Shown: in pieces, positions 52,301 through 61,398 of the stretch
How positions within the stretch are numbered: the stretch's first letter is position 1
Layout of the letters: each line of letters opens with the position of its first letter
IMG/VR virus record: IMGVR_UViG_3300024264_000007
Span: 62,001-126,000 of that record
Strand: one strand, 5' to 3'
DNA: 64,000 nt
From: a virus
The notes under the pieces: generated by a model
What the model saw: only the letters and a program-made list of their open reading frames with translations
What the model was told of the DNA's origin: nothing
Database searches by the model: none
Position numbers and translations under genes: made by a program

Positions 52301-53099
52301 GTGTTAATGTGAACTTAAGTCTATCTGCACCAGCAGCGTTTTCATTTGTTGTTCCTTGTGAATTGTCTAGTAGAGTTGTATCAGTGCCAGAACCAACAAG
52401 TTCTTCTACAATGTCTAGACCAATTCTATAAGAAGGTTTACCATTATACTTTTCTAATACAATTGTTTGTGCATCTACTTTGACGAAGTATCCTCTTAAG
52501 AATACAACACCCTCATTTATATTTGCAATAGATGAACGGCCGACTGGTGAAAGACCAAGTGCAGCTACTTTGAATTCATTGTTATTTGATGCAGTGGTTA
52601 TTGCACCAGCGGCACTAACATTAACTTCACTTATCTCTTCAGAAGGACTAAATCTTTCTGAAGGATTTGTTGTTGCAGTTTCGTCTGTACCATGTTGTAA
52701 ATATCTTACAATAATAGTTGCTAAATCTGTTCCTGTAGATGCAACTGTTTTTACTATCTCTGCAACGACTCCAGTTGTCTCTCCTTGAATTAGTTTACCT
52801 GTGAAACCACTTAGATATGTAGCGACATCAGCTGTTCCAGTAGAGTTAGGATTAGTTGCCTCGACTTTAACATATTCGACATCCATATCGATGTCTGTCT
52901 CTGCACCATTGACAATCGAACCCTCTTTGAACATGTGACTACCAAATTTTTGTATTTGGTTTTGTAAGATTGATTGTGACTGAGTTAGTTCTCTTGCCTG
53001 TAGGGGTCTACCTGCTCTGAAGAGTACTTTGTGATAATTATTATCCTCATTGTAGTCATCGTAGTATGGTGATATATTTAAGTCTGTTTTTTCTGACAT
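46290..53099 (-). CDS. Giant structural protein (DUF4815-like, 2269 aa)
   Basis: The N-terminus (LNISPYYDDYNEDNNYHKVLFRAGRPLQARELTQSQ, here in two parts: LNISPYYDDYNEDNNYHKV and GRPLQARELTQSQ) is the DUF4815 start seen in large virion proteins of marine T4-like phages. The middle is beta-rich. At about residues 1545-1635 there is a Pro/Val hinge (PPPPPP... then PV dipeptides), followed by ~630 residues of further beta domains. Position after gp8 suggests a baseplate wedge or peripheral baseplate/fibre-anchor component taking the place of T4 gp9/gp10. The DNA of the hinge includes a perfect 30-bp tandem duplication. Confidence 0.8.
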   Translation of the reverse strand: MSEKTDLNISPYYDDYNEDNNYHKVLFRAGRPLQARELTQSQSILQNQIQKFGSHMFKEGSIVNGAETDIDMDVEYVKVEATNPNSTGTADVATYLSGFTGKLIQGETTGVVAEIVKTVASTGTDLATIIVRYLQHGTDETATTNPSERFSPSEEISEVNVSAAGAITTASNNNEFKVAALGLSPVGRSSIANINEGVVFLRGYFVKVDAQTIVLEKYNGKPSYRIGLDIVEELVGSGTDTTLLDNSQGTTNENAAGADRLKFTLTLAKFALTATTDTNFVELGRVSNGVIELEVKRPVYNHIENTLAQRTFDANGDFVIRQFTHSFREHLLDGFNRGFYEAYQGGDESQFVMQVSPGKAYVKGYSIDKTGTTNLTLNKARTTEALTNANTPARLGNKLRIKDSHGQPEFGDSTNTESYKAIQLFDKATATPGTLNAYSDADYVGHIGFARVRNIDEHSTAFENLYLFDIKMFTMLSCTVNADNFKAGDKVTGSASGATGIVAYADTTNNHVMVHDVVGTFKTTDALALKGQGTYSSSSTIAAVRSFQVEDARSVGQTRSSETTGTQHFTANIALDHDKIISGLTTINSNKSLTGVGTAFLTELRKGDIILDGNGVEQVIDSVTDNSNATTISAPTSAVQVGLLRRRAKLYNQDQSSTVFAFPRDHVSKSTPTEITVKYQKEFTVGSSGEINLTKEANESFEPKNNDNYQFAIVKQSTDSNRTRADGVVLGGDDVSSVNVSSGEVVLGATADAGAVVRATYTVSVTNPTSKSKNLREFRALRFTKNDAHADNPFYGTAYDHKELSLGVSDVYKIRGIFEAVPGTDTSGIATPPNAVITLTSGTSTTGNIIKGATTGVRAKLMKFTDTQTCYFYYLGTEKFTAGETVVDETTGGIATITSLGVQSPEITSRYSLDNGQRDGYYDHAKLILKQGQTTPNNQITVLFDMFTGGSGDFYDVNSYSSVPYKDIPNFSPNKVDLGGFEPDGQFELADAVDFRPSVGQLFGNADLVSQSYVFNIASILDVSDYSSGNGTGHLISPFAYEARSFESSRDNLLGVSSADITTSHSTYSRCPLPTSMIKSDIEFYVPRIDKVFLHRSGKFEVAQGNPTLTPQRPNSIDDSLEMFELFIPAFTRNVKQIQVKTKDYRRFTMGDIGKINQRVTNLERITALSLLEKDTQTKQILDAQGFDRFKSGFLVDNFRGHKIGDVSHPDYHVGIDTKLGQLRPESVSNFFDMELNASGSTGYQQTGDLITLPYSQVSYVNQDKASRHVNVNPYHVFAFIGNVKLTPGSDIWNDTEQLPEVRINREGNFDAVLAENQNSLGTIWNNWQTTWVGEPTVVSSSVDAAVPGNWSGDPAQGGEWVQGTIITTEITETPEIQSRQGVNTSVVEDFVETRNDRVVSVSVIPFIRSREITAVGTNLKPNTKHFVYFDGIRVDGYVTPSSADFSQDGTTNKGVGIKTNGNGKVECKFLIPNDQFQRFPTGQRELKITSQSSNQSNPDSMGAEIYQAQGLLNSSQTEIVSTRNGRVVTERLSGERTITRRGERLNVTGDGSLPPPPPPIVPPPPVPPTPPPMPPTPVYVPVPVPVPVPVPVPVPVPVPVPVPTPPTTVPIPPPVPLPPRFPPADLMVLPREEGRRIFDFDIPAEPRGWQDPLAESFMVESDGGMFLTSIDVFFKSKATSLPVSVEIRNMINGYPGQTTIPFSIVTKNPDEVNTSDDGSSATTFTFESPVYLEDKHEYCFVVYTNSTDYECFISRMGETDLITGQTISGQPYAGSLFMSQNASTWTAEQTDDLKFNMRVAKFNTTTAANIVFNNAHLPPKKLQNNSIETFSNQSFFRVYSYSHGMYDNQSNVVIYGVEGDKKNGVLTVAGSTTGTPTAGTYNNSGANWDSTGYTYSGTGTGLKIDTITVNSGNQISSVTIKDPGVGYTANESITINNYDGSNNATITLSSVGDTLGGFPVDSINKVFSSINNYGIDSFACTPDLTSYHLSYTNAVESTIAGGGQAYATTNMYYDVLHTMIPSLTYKDTTLLSSVRRTGTNSPEDNNLDSTFTLRSKNEFITLNDNNYFERPSIIASSINEAEEQTGGTNNKSFECRLQFTSANQNLSPVIDIGTIGCLGIMNRINDIDSANDLPGGSTGSMIHVPSTDPDGDNNAMVYITRKVNLKNPATTLKVIADNYRPPESDLKFMFKILKNDETTPIDDLGFEYFNTNGDPDVVTEKDARNFKEYEYTAEGLPEFTGFVVKIVGQSSNTSIVPLVTALRCIALA
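48301..48360 (-). repeat. Perfect 30-bp tandem duplication encoding (Pro-Val)5 twice
   Basis: The 30-bp block starting ggtaccggaactggtacagg at 48301 is repeated base for base from 48331. It encodes ten residues of the Pro-Val hinge. Confidence 0.95.
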
Positions 53100-53128
53100 A
53101 GTTTAATCTTCTTTAAATTTAAGAATGT

Positions 53129-53150
53129 AAAAAGGGGGAGTTAAACTCCC
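53129..53150 (-). terminator. Intrinsic terminator after gp8
   Basis: GGGAG-TTTAA-CTCCC then CCTTTTT on the minus strand, 5 nt beyond the gp8 stop. No late-type box was seen between it and the 2269-aa gene, so that gene may rely on readthrough. Confidence 0.7.
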
Positions 53151-53154
53151 TATA

Positions 53155-54657
53155 TTACATTTCAATAATTAGTTTAATATCTTCAATTTGGTCAGCGGCT
53201 CTTGAAACTGCGCCTCTATTTTCAACATAGAGAATTTGACCTGTAAATCTTTGCATTTCTGGATGGTCAGAAGAGACACCAGATGCGGTAACATCAGCAA
53301 CTTTTGTGCCATCTTTATAGACTTCATCATCATTTGCAAATGCGATATATTCGCCACCTGAATTAGCAACAGGTAAGGTTTTTAGAGTATTACTTGTCTT
53401 AGATACAACTCTTACTTTAGCAGTGGTTGCTGATTCAGATGAAGCATCTGTAAGTAAGTCATCAACATTAATTGAAGAAGCATTATCAACTGTCAACATA
53501 TTTGTTGCAGTCATTGTTGCATCTCCAGAAACAGCACCAGATGATGCTTTTACTGGATTCTTAATAAGACCAATTCTTCTGAAGTCATTGTCTGTTGGGA
53601 AATCACTAAACCCACCATCAAGACCTTCACCAAACTCTAATCTAGAGTTTACGATTGCATAGTTACCACCCATTTCTTCGATAGGGTTAGCACCATGACC
53701 ATTAATTGGCGACATTATAATATGAACTGTAGCACCTGAACCACCTGCAATACCTGAAACATTGGAGTCTAATGTAGGTAATGATGCTCTTTTATAACCT
53801 GTTCCCCAATAACTAGTACCAGAACGATGATATGCTTGTTTTAAATTACCTGAAACGAAACTTAAAGTGACTTCTGCACCAGAACCATCTCCCTGTACAG
53901 GAACATTAACTGTAAATGTATTTGATGAACCACTTGTGTAACCAGAACCGGCAGCGGTTACGACATAATGATAAACTGCGCCGTCTACGGCAGCGTTTTC
54001 AACATCCCATTGAGCAGAACCATCATCATCAGCAGTTGAACCAAACCCACCATTTGTACCAGAACCTACTACAGCAGATTTAGCACCAAGTGATTTTACT
54101 GGTATAAAGTCGTTAGTGACAAACTTAATAACATCTGAAGCGGTAACTGAGTACATAAATTTCCACATATATCCTAAAGATGCATTTGTATCTGCGGTCA
54201 CTTCAGGAACTGTTGTTGAAATAGTTGTTGGTTTAACTGTAGAATTTATAGTTGCATCATTTGAATCAACACCTGTTCTTAAACATTTGTATACTTTAAA
54301 TTCGTCTGTAATTACATAACCTCTTCCATCGAAGAAGTTAGATACATTTGTGACATTGGTTGTATTGGAAGCAGAATAGTTATCTCTGTATTCATCATAC
54401 TTAGTACCATCTGTCCAATTATATCTTACCAATCCATGTGAGATATCAGTTGAAGCGACTGCCTTTAGGGCAATCATGTCTTCATATACACCGATTTCTT
54501 CTGATTCTGAGTTCGCAGGAGGAGGTGGTGATGTGTCATCTGCCCATGCATGTGAACGACCAATAAAGACATAGTTCTTTTGACCACTCTCTGAGAAGTC
54601 TTCAATGAACTGCCTTGCATTGTGCGTTCTAAATTTTTCTGTGATTATTGCTGCCAT
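53155..54657 (-). CDS. 8: Baseplate wedge protein gp8
   Basis: The 500-aa protein matches T4 gp8 at both ends: IITEKFRTHNARQF then FIGRSHAWADD near the start, YKCLRTG, GYMWKFMYSV in the middle, and a C-terminal GQILYVENRGAVSRAADQIE. gp8 is a wedge subunit that binds gp10, gp7 and gp6. It is longer than T4 gp8 (334 aa), with inserted beta-rich stretches. It has a late box and a terminator, so it forms its own late unit. Confidence 0.85.
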   Translation of the reverse strand: MAAIITEKFRTHNARQFIEDFSESGQKNYVFIGRSHAWADDTSPPPPANSESEEIGVYEDMIALKAVASTDISHGLVRYNWTDGTKYDEYRDNYSASNTTNVTNVSNFFDGRGYVITDEFKVYKCLRTGVDSNDATINSTVKPTTISTTVPEVTADTNASLGYMWKFMYSVTASDVIKFVTNDFIPVKSLGAKSAVVGSGTNGGFGSTADDDGSAQWDVENAAVDGAVYHYVVTAAGSGYTSGSSNTFTVNVPVQGDGSGAEVTLSFVSGNLKQAYHRSGTSYWGTGYKRASLPTLDSNVSGIAGGSGATVHIIMSPINGHGANPIEEMGGNYAIVNSRLEFGEGLDGGFSDFPTDNDFRRIGLIKNPVKASSGAVSGDATMTATNMLTVDNASSINVDDLLTDASSESATTAKVRVVSKTSNTLKTLPVANSGGEYIAFANDDEVYKDGTKVADVTASGVSSDHPEMQRFTGQILYVENRGAVSRAADQIEDIKLIIEM

Positions 54658-54698
54658 TTTCTTTATAACTCCAAGTTATTTTTTATAATTCGTTCTAT

Positions 54699-54706
54699 TA
54701 TTTATA
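54699..54706 (-). promoter_or_regulatory. Late promoter TATAAATA for gp8
   Basis: Exact TATAAATA overlapping the end of the gp7-like gene, 41 nt before the gp8 ATG. TTGGAG lies in the leader. Confidence 0.75.
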
Positions 54707-57700
54707 ACAATGCCAAGGCACTATTTGTAATATTTGATGAATTAACATAGGAACTAAATGCAATATTAGTTCTTCTTCTCTGTTTTTTATCTATCTCTTC
54801 GACATATAAAAGACCTGTCAGGTCACTCATCTGTTTAATTGTTAGTCCGTCTTTTTCAGAATCTTCTGAAAGTAGACCACTTATGCCATCTTCTAATAAG
54901 ATTTTGTCTTCTTCATTTGCACTAGAAGTCTCATCTAAGATATAATGAGATATCTTATAACAATTTTGGAATGCAATCTTATTTAGGGTTTTTAAAGTCG
55001 GACCAATTGGAATGAATGTATGTACCTCTTCGCCTGACTCTTCATCTACTATAGGAACACCATCTTCAAATACTATTCTAGAATTGTCTTCCATATACAT
55101 GTAAGAATTGTCTAGTTCAATTGACCTTTCAGTCACAAAATACTCTCTAGTCTCAGGTACAGTTTCGTCTTCTAGTAAGAAACTACCTGAACCATCTTCC
55201 ATTAAAATCTTTTCACCATATAAGTCTCTATCGAATGGATCGAATCTTACATAGTTTAAAGGTTCTTCGTTTAAAATCTTTGTGCCGTCTTCATGTATCA
55301 ATACTTCTTCTGACGGATGCCAGAACTGAAATACTTTACCAGAGTCAGCAGGTCTTATCGCAACATTACCGTATTCACTTGTCAATGGAACATTTGAATT
55401 ATTCACATAGTAATCGTGGTCGGCAGTGTCGAGATTTAATACAGTCACAGCGCCATCTCTTCTTGGAGATTTTTGTATGAATGTATTGAATTCTGTTATT
55501 GTTGGTCTTCTAATTGATGATACAGTACTTGGGTCATTATCTATTTTAGTATCTAATGCACTTGTTATAAACTCTTTTCTGTTTAGAATGTTTAAATGAC
55601 CTGCACCCTTGTGTTTATCTGTTGATATGTTTGTACCTGATGCCTCACGATATTGAAGTATCATGTCTTGATTTTCTACTTCAGCAGAAGTTGTATGGAA
55701 CAACATGAGAGTTTCTTTACTTAGATGTGCTACATTGTCTCTGGAGTCTTCATTTTCTAACAGATGACCGTCTTCAGTTAAAACTCTAACTGATTTATCT
55801 CTAGTAGATTCTTCGAACAACATATTGTCTGTTGGGTATGCCTGAATGACAATTGTGGGAACAAACTCTGTAGAAATAATTCCCATTTTGTTCTGTTCAT
55901 TAACATCAAATGGTATTTCTTTAACACCATCTAATGATGAACCTAGAAGTTGAGACTTGAGTGCAACCTCACCAAAGAATAAGTGACCTGATGGATGAAC
56001 TAAGTCTTTAACTATAGAACGATACTTATTGATTGACTCACCAACTTTAATAACATAAGAGTGAGACTGATAGAATTTACTATCTTGTATGTTTGCAACT
56101 TTAGAAGATAGATAACCTTTGTCACTTAAGAAACCATCGTTTATTAAACCTTCACCAGCAACTTTACCTCTTGCAGTATATGGGTCATTCTTAAGAATTA
56201 AGAAACTATCTGAACTCTCATAAGTTACCTTTTCATCATTGATGAACATACCCTTTAAGTTTTTATACTTGAGTATTTGTCTGATTGTATCGTAATTTTG
56301 AACTGTTGCAGTAGCACCAGAAATTACACCAGTAATTGTTATGCCTTTGTTTAGATTACCTGATGGTGTAGTTATCAACATATTATGGAAAGATGTTGCT
56401 TCGTCTAATACTGCATCTGAATCAAACTTACTACCTTGGTCTAGTAAAGTTACCTTCTCAATACCACCAATCCTAGATGACCATGCGAAGAACTTAGCAC
56501 CTGTACCATCTGATACCTTGGCACTACTACAAACTTTAGTTGTAGAAGAATTTCCCCCTACTATGTTTTCGCCATCTTGGAAAACACCAGTATCAGTACT
56601 GAATCTTTTAATTACGATTCTGTTCTTTTTCGGTTCTAGTCTTAAAATTGTACCTGTAGCGTTTGAAGTAGAACCTGTAATAGTTTCACCCTTTTGGAAT
56701 CCTGTCGTATCTTTAAAGTATAGATAACCACCTGGGAATGCTTGAGGCAGTGTTTCATATCCTGCACCACCACTTGTTATTTCGACTCGTCTTACTCTTT
56801 GGTCTGTTGATACAATTGAACCACCATCAGTATTTTGATATGCATTGATTAACATCTCTGTACCATCTTCGTACAGTAATCTACTCTTATCGGTAAATAT
56901 CTCTACTCTTTCTCCGCCACTTAAATTTGGATTTGTTGTGAATGTTATCTTTTGTGGTTCTATACTATATGTTGATTGTGATTGAACTATGCCATCGATG
57001 TGAACTTCTAATGCACCGTGAAATCTGTTAATTGAAATTGGTTTGCCATGGTCATCTAATACATTATCGAATCTATTTCCATTTTGTATTACACCACCAA
57101 ATACAGTTTGGTTTGCAACTGCGGTTATTTCATACTGTTCATCTGCATGAGCATCTTCTAAGATTATCTCATCACCGACTGCACCAATGATACCCTCTGC
57201 ACCACCTCCGCCTGTACCTTCGTCATCGAATACTACAATATCTCCACCACTGTAAGTTTGACCAGTAGTTTCTATATAAATCTTTTCTACAGGACCTCTA
57301 GTTAGTCCTGTCACATTACCTAATGCCCTATTTGCATCTGTATCTGTTTTTGAACCAGTGAAGTTGATGAAGTCTTGAGGACTATACATAGAACCAATTG
57401 AAGTTTCTTCATGTAGTAATCCATTTCCATCTTCGTCTAATATAGAACCAGTTGAGTCTTCTAATGAGAAATAGATTGAACCGTTTGTTGGGTCTACTGT
57501 AGATACAATACCCTTAACTGTTCCGATATACTCGGTGACACCATCTCTATCTAATACTTTTGCCTCTTTGTTGAACTCAAATGTTCCTCTGTGGTCTTTC
57601 GATATAGAGAGTGAATACTCATTGTTTGCTAAATCTATTGGTGATACTTGTTCTACGACTGCCTCTGCTGTCACAATACTAGCATCGTTAATGTCATATT

Positions 57701-58508
57701 GTCTTATTCTATCAGTTGCTGACGGTACAGCTTGTGATAGATTCATTGAAATTGCAAGTCTTCTATCTTCACCATATCCTGATTCGGATGCGAATACAGT
57801 TTCGTCTATGGGGTAAGATATCTCGGCATCTTCACCATATAATAATCTCATCAAGAACTTAACAGAATCAGCAGTACCCTTTTGTTTGTACAGTGTTCCG
57901 ATATTCTTAATAGTTAATCTTGCGTTTTGTGTCTCTTTTAAATCTAGAGATGGTACGAAATCTTTTTGGAAATACTGTAAAAATGTTTCCAATGTTTTGT
58001 CTATATCTGAATAATCTAATAGTCTGTTGTTTGCGACTACTTGGTTTTCTTTATATGTCTTAACTACACCAGTCTGATTACCATCTCTTCCTGTGATTGT
58101 TTCTGTCTCTGAGAAACCTGTACCTGATATAGTGTCTACTATTAATGTTAGACCATTAATAACTTTAATCTTTGCAACTGAACCACTTTTGTTTCCGTAG
58201 ATGTATTCACCCACTGAGAATGGTTCTATTTCTCCCTCTTGTATTAACTTAGATGTTAATGTATCAGGAGCAGAGGTTTCGGTACCTTCTTCAATCAGCA
58301 CTGAAGAGGCTGTCTCAGAGGTACCGTCCTCGTATCGTATTCCTGTTAATTCACCTTTCGATGTCAGGACTATGATTTCGGATTCTAGGTACTCAAAATA
58401 TGATTGTAGAAACAACTCAAATACTGGTGCCTCATCTCTGATATACTCAGGAAGAAGACTTGGTAGTCGAGTAGATAATCTATCTACAATGTGTTTTTCA
58501 TGTGCCAT
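54702..58508 (-). CDS. 7: Baseplate wedge protein gp7-like (1268 aa)
   Basis: The N-terminus (STRLPSLLPEYIRDEAPVF, FLQSYFEYLE) and LKETQNARLTIKNIGTLYKQKGTADSVKFLMRLLYG (shown in part: IKNIGTLYKQKGTADSVKF) fit the wedge-type proteins of marine T4-like phages. The rest has beta segments with repeated LYEDGTE/LLEDGxG motifs. Position between gp6 and gp8 is that of T4 gp7 (1032 aa). The sequence match to T4 itself is weak, so the symbol rests mainly on order and size. AGGA precedes the ATG. Confidence 0.72.
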   Translation of the reverse strand: MAHEKHIVDRLSTRLPSLLPEYIRDEAPVFELFLQSYFEYLESEIIVLTSKGELTGIRYEDGTSETASSVLIEEGTETSAPDTLTSKLIQEGEIEPFSVGEYIYGNKSGSVAKIKVINGLTLIVDTISGTGFSETETITGRDGNQTGVVKTYKENQVVANNRLLDYSDIDKTLETFLQYFQKDFVPSLDLKETQNARLTIKNIGTLYKQKGTADSVKFLMRLLYGEDAEISYPIDETVFASESGYGEDRRLAISMNLSQAVPSATDRIRQYDINDASIVTAEAVVEQVSPIDLANNEYSLSISKDHRGTFEFNKEAKVLDRDGVTEYIGTVKGIVSTVDPTNGSIYFSLEDSTGSILDEDGNGLLHEETSIGSMYSPQDFINFTGSKTDTDANRALGNVTGLTRGPVEKIYIETTGQTYSGGDIVVFDDEGTGGGGAEGIIGAVGDEIILEDAHADEQYEITAVANQTVFGGVIQNGNRFDNVLDDHGKPISINRFHGALEVHIDGIVQSQSTYSIEPQKITFTTNPNLSGGERVEIFTDKSRLLYEDGTEMLINAYQNTDGGSIVSTDQRVRRVEITSGGAGYETLPQAFPGGYLYFKDTTGFQKGETITGSTSNATGTILRLEPKKNRIVIKRFSTDTGVFQDGENIVGGNSSTTKVCSSAKVSDGTGAKFFAWSSRIGGIEKVTLLDQGSKFDSDAVLDEATSFHNMLITTPSGNLNKGITITGVISGATATVQNYDTIRQILKYKNLKGMFINDEKVTYESSDSFLILKNDPYTARGKVAGEGLINDGFLSDKGYLSSKVANIQDSKFYQSHSYVIKVGESINKYRSIVKDLVHPSGHLFFGEVALKSQLLGSSLDGVKEIPFDVNEQNKMGIISTEFVPTIVIQAYPTDNMLFEESTRDKSVRVLTEDGHLLENEDSRDNVAHLSKETLMLFHTTSAEVENQDMILQYREASGTNISTDKHKGAGHLNILNRKEFITSALDTKIDNDPSTVSSIRRPTITEFNTFIQKSPRRDGAVTVLNLDTADHDYYVNNSNVPLTSEYGNVAIRPADSGKVFQFWHPSEEVLIHEDGTKILNEEPLNYVRFDPFDRDLYGEKILMEDGSGSFLLEDETVPETREYFVTERSIELDNSYMYMEDNSRIVFEDGVPIVDEESGEEVHTFIPIGPTLKTLNKIAFQNCYKISHYILDETSSANEEDKILLEDGISGLLSEDSEKDGLTIKQMSDLTGLLYVEEIDKKQRRRTNIAFSSYVNSSNITNSALALL

Positions 58509-58527
58509 TTATGAATCCTATTTGGTA

Positions 58528-59019
58528 TTATATACCAGCTACTGTTGAATTTGTTCCAACGATTGAGAGTGGATGCCAAACTAATGACCCCTCTGAACCC
58601 AATGCAATTAAGACACAAGCACCACCAGTTTCTAAAAGAACCTGAGGAGCACCTGAAGTTGCATCTTTATAACCTGTAACGGTAATATCTGCATTATGTG
58701 AAACACCATCATCATTTCTTACGATGATTTTGATTTGTCCAACTGAAACACCTCTAGCAAGTGTAAACTGAACATCACCGCCTTCGCTGGTCATGTCTAG
58801 TGTTGTCACTGCTTTAGTATTACTGATTGCACCTGCATCTGTTAATGCTTCAACATCATCAAATGCAATGTAAGTTGGAAGATTGTTAAACATTCTTGCC
58901 AAACTCATTTTTTTATTAACTGGAGTTCCGCCTGGGTTATCAACCACATGTAGTAAATCTACACTGTTGACATCACCTGCCGCAATCTCTGTTAATGCTG
59001 TTATTTTCTTATCTGCCAT
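58528..59019 (-). CDS. Small baseplate-region structural protein (163 aa)
   Basis: The 163-aa protein starts with [30 protein letters not shown], given here as [13 protein letters not shown] and [10 protein letters not shown], a motif used by many phage fibre or appendage proteins. It ends in a beta domain ([21 protein letters not shown], then [13 protein letters not shown]). It lies between gp6 and gp7-like and has GGAGG before the ATG. T4 has no gene at this place. It may be a small decorating or adaptor subunit. Confidence 0.65.
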   Translation of the reverse strand: MADKKITALTEIAAGDVNSVDLLHVVDNPGGTPVNKKMSLARMFNNLPTYIAFDDVEALTDAGAISNTKAVTTLDMTSEGGDVQFTLARGVSVGQIKIIVRNDDGVSHNADITVTGYKDATSGAPQVLLETGGACVLIALGSEGSLVWHPLSIVGTNSTVAGI

Positions 59020-59058
59020 TCTATTTTCCTCCTATAATCCAATTGAATGGGAAACTAC

Positions 59059-59076
59059 TCATGGCATAAACCATGA
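59059..59076 (-). other. Hairpin between gp6 and the 163-aa gene
   Basis: TCATGG and CCATGA pair around a 6-nt loop in the 74-bp gap. No T-run follows, so it is not a clear terminator. Confidence 0.3.
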
Positions 59077-59093
59077 CCACTTTTTTCATATTA

Positions 59094-60965
59094 TTAATAA
59101 TTTGTACTAGATGTAGATGTAAAACCTACCCCAGCACTACTCTCACCACTACTAATGGTGTCAACTTCGCCACTAACCCTAATGTCGTCAATGCTGATGT
59201 CAACTAGGGAACCCCTAATTGCAACAACATCGCCACTTGAAGGTATAACGGTGAAGTCTATCGATGTGTCACTATTTACTGTTGAAGTAAATTTGATGGC
59301 ATCAATCGAAATCTTTCCACTGGCATAATCTATAGTACCAGCACTTTGGTCTGCGAACACTCTTGTACCACTATCTAATGAATATCGTCTGACATTACCA
59401 GAACCGTCATCATCAAAGAAGTAAGTATTGACTATATCGCCTTCGACCTTAAAACCTGTTGATGTTAAAATGCCCCCAGCAGCCTTGTTATGGCCGTCAT
59501 GAGGATGATAAAAACCATTTCCAAAGATAACATTAAAACCTTCTGTAAGGCTTATCTTAAGATGTTTTCGTTTTTGCAATCTAACATTGGTCACATTGGA
59601 TAGTATTGCAACATTCGTTTCATCAATCGCCTTGGCGAGATTTGAATGTCTGAATATACTATCGAAGTTGTTTAAATTTGTATTATCAAAAGAGACTATG
59701 CCATTTCTTACTATGGTCTCTAACTCTCCTTTTGATAATGTAGTATCTGCTTGGTTGTATTTGAATACAGTAGTCAATAGAATTTTAACTATCTCTGCAT
59801 CTACAATTACAGGTCTAACAGTCAACATGTTAAGTTGATTTAGTTTATTCTGTACTTGATTTTTTTCTACAGTTGATAAGTAATCTGAATTTTGTGGTTT
59901 AAGTGTTATGAATACTTTACCATACTCAGGTGGATCGTTGTCTTCGCCACCCCATACTGCAACTGCATCAGCGTTGGGATAGTATTCTTGTACCTTTGCT
60001 TTATAGTCATTCAATGTGACTAATCTATTTTGTGATGTATAGAACTTTGTTGCTTTGAACTTAATTGATTCGATAGATTCTTTCTCTGCACCGCCACCAG
60101 CAATCGTCAAAGTCGTGATAGTAGCGTTTGAGAATCCATTGATTGTATCTGTAGATGTGAATATTTTTGCACCATCAGCATGAATATCATCAACTGCAAT
60201 ATAAGTGGCACTTATAACATCGCCATCATTCAAACCATTGCCCAATACACCATCACCAAAGTATATCTCAATAAAACCCTCTTCGTTTTCTTGTGCATAG
60301 AATACACGAGATGAACTTGTAATTGTTGACACTTCTGTTGAGAGTGAATACTTTGATACTGAACCGTTTGAGTTTACAGATATTTCTAATCTGGATTTAT
60401 CAACTCTTCCATTAGACAATACAAACTTTGCATTTTTAATCTGATTATCAAATACAAATGAATCTGTCACATACTGACCTTGAATGATATCTACCAATGA
60501 ATAGGTGAATACTTGATTATCTCTAATAGGTACTACTGAAGATGCATTAACAAAGTTATATGATATGCCATCAAATGTTGTAGAGAAGTTGTGACCTCTG
60601 TTTAGAGTCATGTCATTCGCTGTTGGTATAGTTCCGTTTGCGTTAGAGATATTTGTAAGTTTAACTTCAATCTGAGCAGCCGTAGCTCTTTCAGATGCAG
60701 GTGTGAACCCTAAGTCTTTTGCACGAGATACAACATTCTTTCTTAATTGTGCTGAGTCTAGAAACATTTCTGATGCAGCCAGGTTTGTGTTTAGACCACC
60801 AATGTGTCCTGCATATGCCAACATGTCAATAAGTACCGACATATTAGAACCTTCGAAGTCATAATCTTTAAATTTTTCTTGACCTTTAAGGTAGGTCTTG
60901 ATATTATCGCCAATTTCTTCGAAATCTAGGTCTGTTGCGTTTATTTGTGAACTTTTTATTGTCAT
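59094..60965 (-). CDS. 6: Baseplate wedge protein gp6
   Basis: The 623-aa protein has the gp6/baseplate J-like features: INATDLDFEEIGDNIKTYL at the start, SVLIDMLAYAGHIGGLNTN, then SAQLRKNVVSRAKDLGFTP and a C-terminal half with LNDYKAKVQEYYPNADAV. gp6 builds the inner ring that holds the wedges together. Length is close to T4 gp6 (660 aa). Its start overlaps the gp25 stop by 1 nt, as expected for wedge partners. Confidence 0.95.
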   Translation of the reverse strand: MTIKSSQINATDLDFEEIGDNIKTYLKGQEKFKDYDFEGSNMSVLIDMLAYAGHIGGLNTNLAASEMFLDSAQLRKNVVSRAKDLGFTPASERATAAQIEVKLTNISNANGTIPTANDMTLNRGHNFSTTFDGISYNFVNASSVVPIRDNQVFTYSLVDIIQGQYVTDSFVFDNQIKNAKFVLSNGRVDKSRLEISVNSNGSVSKYSLSTEVSTITSSSRVFYAQENEEGFIEIYFGDGVLGNGLNDGDVISATYIAVDDIHADGAKIFTSTDTINGFSNATITTLTIAGGGAEKESIESIKFKATKFYTSQNRLVTLNDYKAKVQEYYPNADAVAVWGGEDNDPPEYGKVFITLKPQNSDYLSTVEKNQVQNKLNQLNMLTVRPVIVDAEIVKILLTTVFKYNQADTTLSKGELETIVRNGIVSFDNTNLNNFDSIFRHSNLAKAIDETNVAILSNVTNVRLQKRKHLKISLTEGFNVIFGNGFYHPHDGHNKAAGGILTSTGFKVEGDIVNTYFFDDDGSGNVRRYSLDSGTRVFADQSAGTIDYASGKISIDAIKFTSTVNSDTSIDFTVIPSSGDVVAIRGSLVDISIDDIRVSGEVDTISSGESSAGVGFTSTSSTNY

Positions 60966-61393
60966 TATCGTACCCTACTTACTGTAAAATCTACACTTGA
61001 TTGTTTTAATCCGTTTCTAATGACATAACTGACTCTTACATCTATGTTGTTTGCCTCTGAATCACTTATATCTACTCTTATATTGCCAATTCTAGGTTCT
61101 AATATTGATAATGATTCTATTATGTCTTTTGTTATTCTCTTTTTTGCACCAATACCATCTAATTCGAATAATTGAGACCTCAAATTTGCACCAAAATTTG
61201 GTTTAAATGGTCTTTCATAATGATTGGTTAACAAAATGTTTCTTACTGACCTCTTAACTGCATCTGAATCCTTCTTAGTTGTGATATCACCTGATATAGG
61301 ATTCGCACTAAATAGTATATCCAAGTCTGTATACTCATTCTTCTGAGCATTTACTTTAGAATTCGGTTTTGAGTAGTCATTGAGATTTGCCAT
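60965..61393 (-). CDS. 25: Baseplate wedge protein gp25
   Basis: The 142-aa protein is a GPW/gp25 family member: DSDAVKRSVRNILLTNHYERPF, split here as DAVKRSVRNILL and NHYERPF, followed by FGANLRSQLFE and a final strand IRVDISDSEANN. It anchors the sheath to the wedge and its lysozyme-like fold is inactive in phages. Length matches T4 gp25 (132 aa). A TATAAATA box ends 5 nt before the ATG. Confidence 0.95.
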   Translation of the reverse strand: MANLNDYSKPNSKVNAQKNEYTDLDILFSANPISGDITTKKDSDAVKRSVRNILLTNHYERPFKPNFGANLRSQLFELDGIGAKKRITKDIIESLSILEPRIGNIRVDISDSEANNIDVRVSYVIRNGLKQSSVDFTVSRVR

Positions 61394-61398
61394 ATATC

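Noticed and set aside
59021-59089. 22-codon minus-strand frame between gp6 and the 163-aa gene
   Set aside because: No Shine-Dalgarno, overlaps a hairpin and has no recognisable features.
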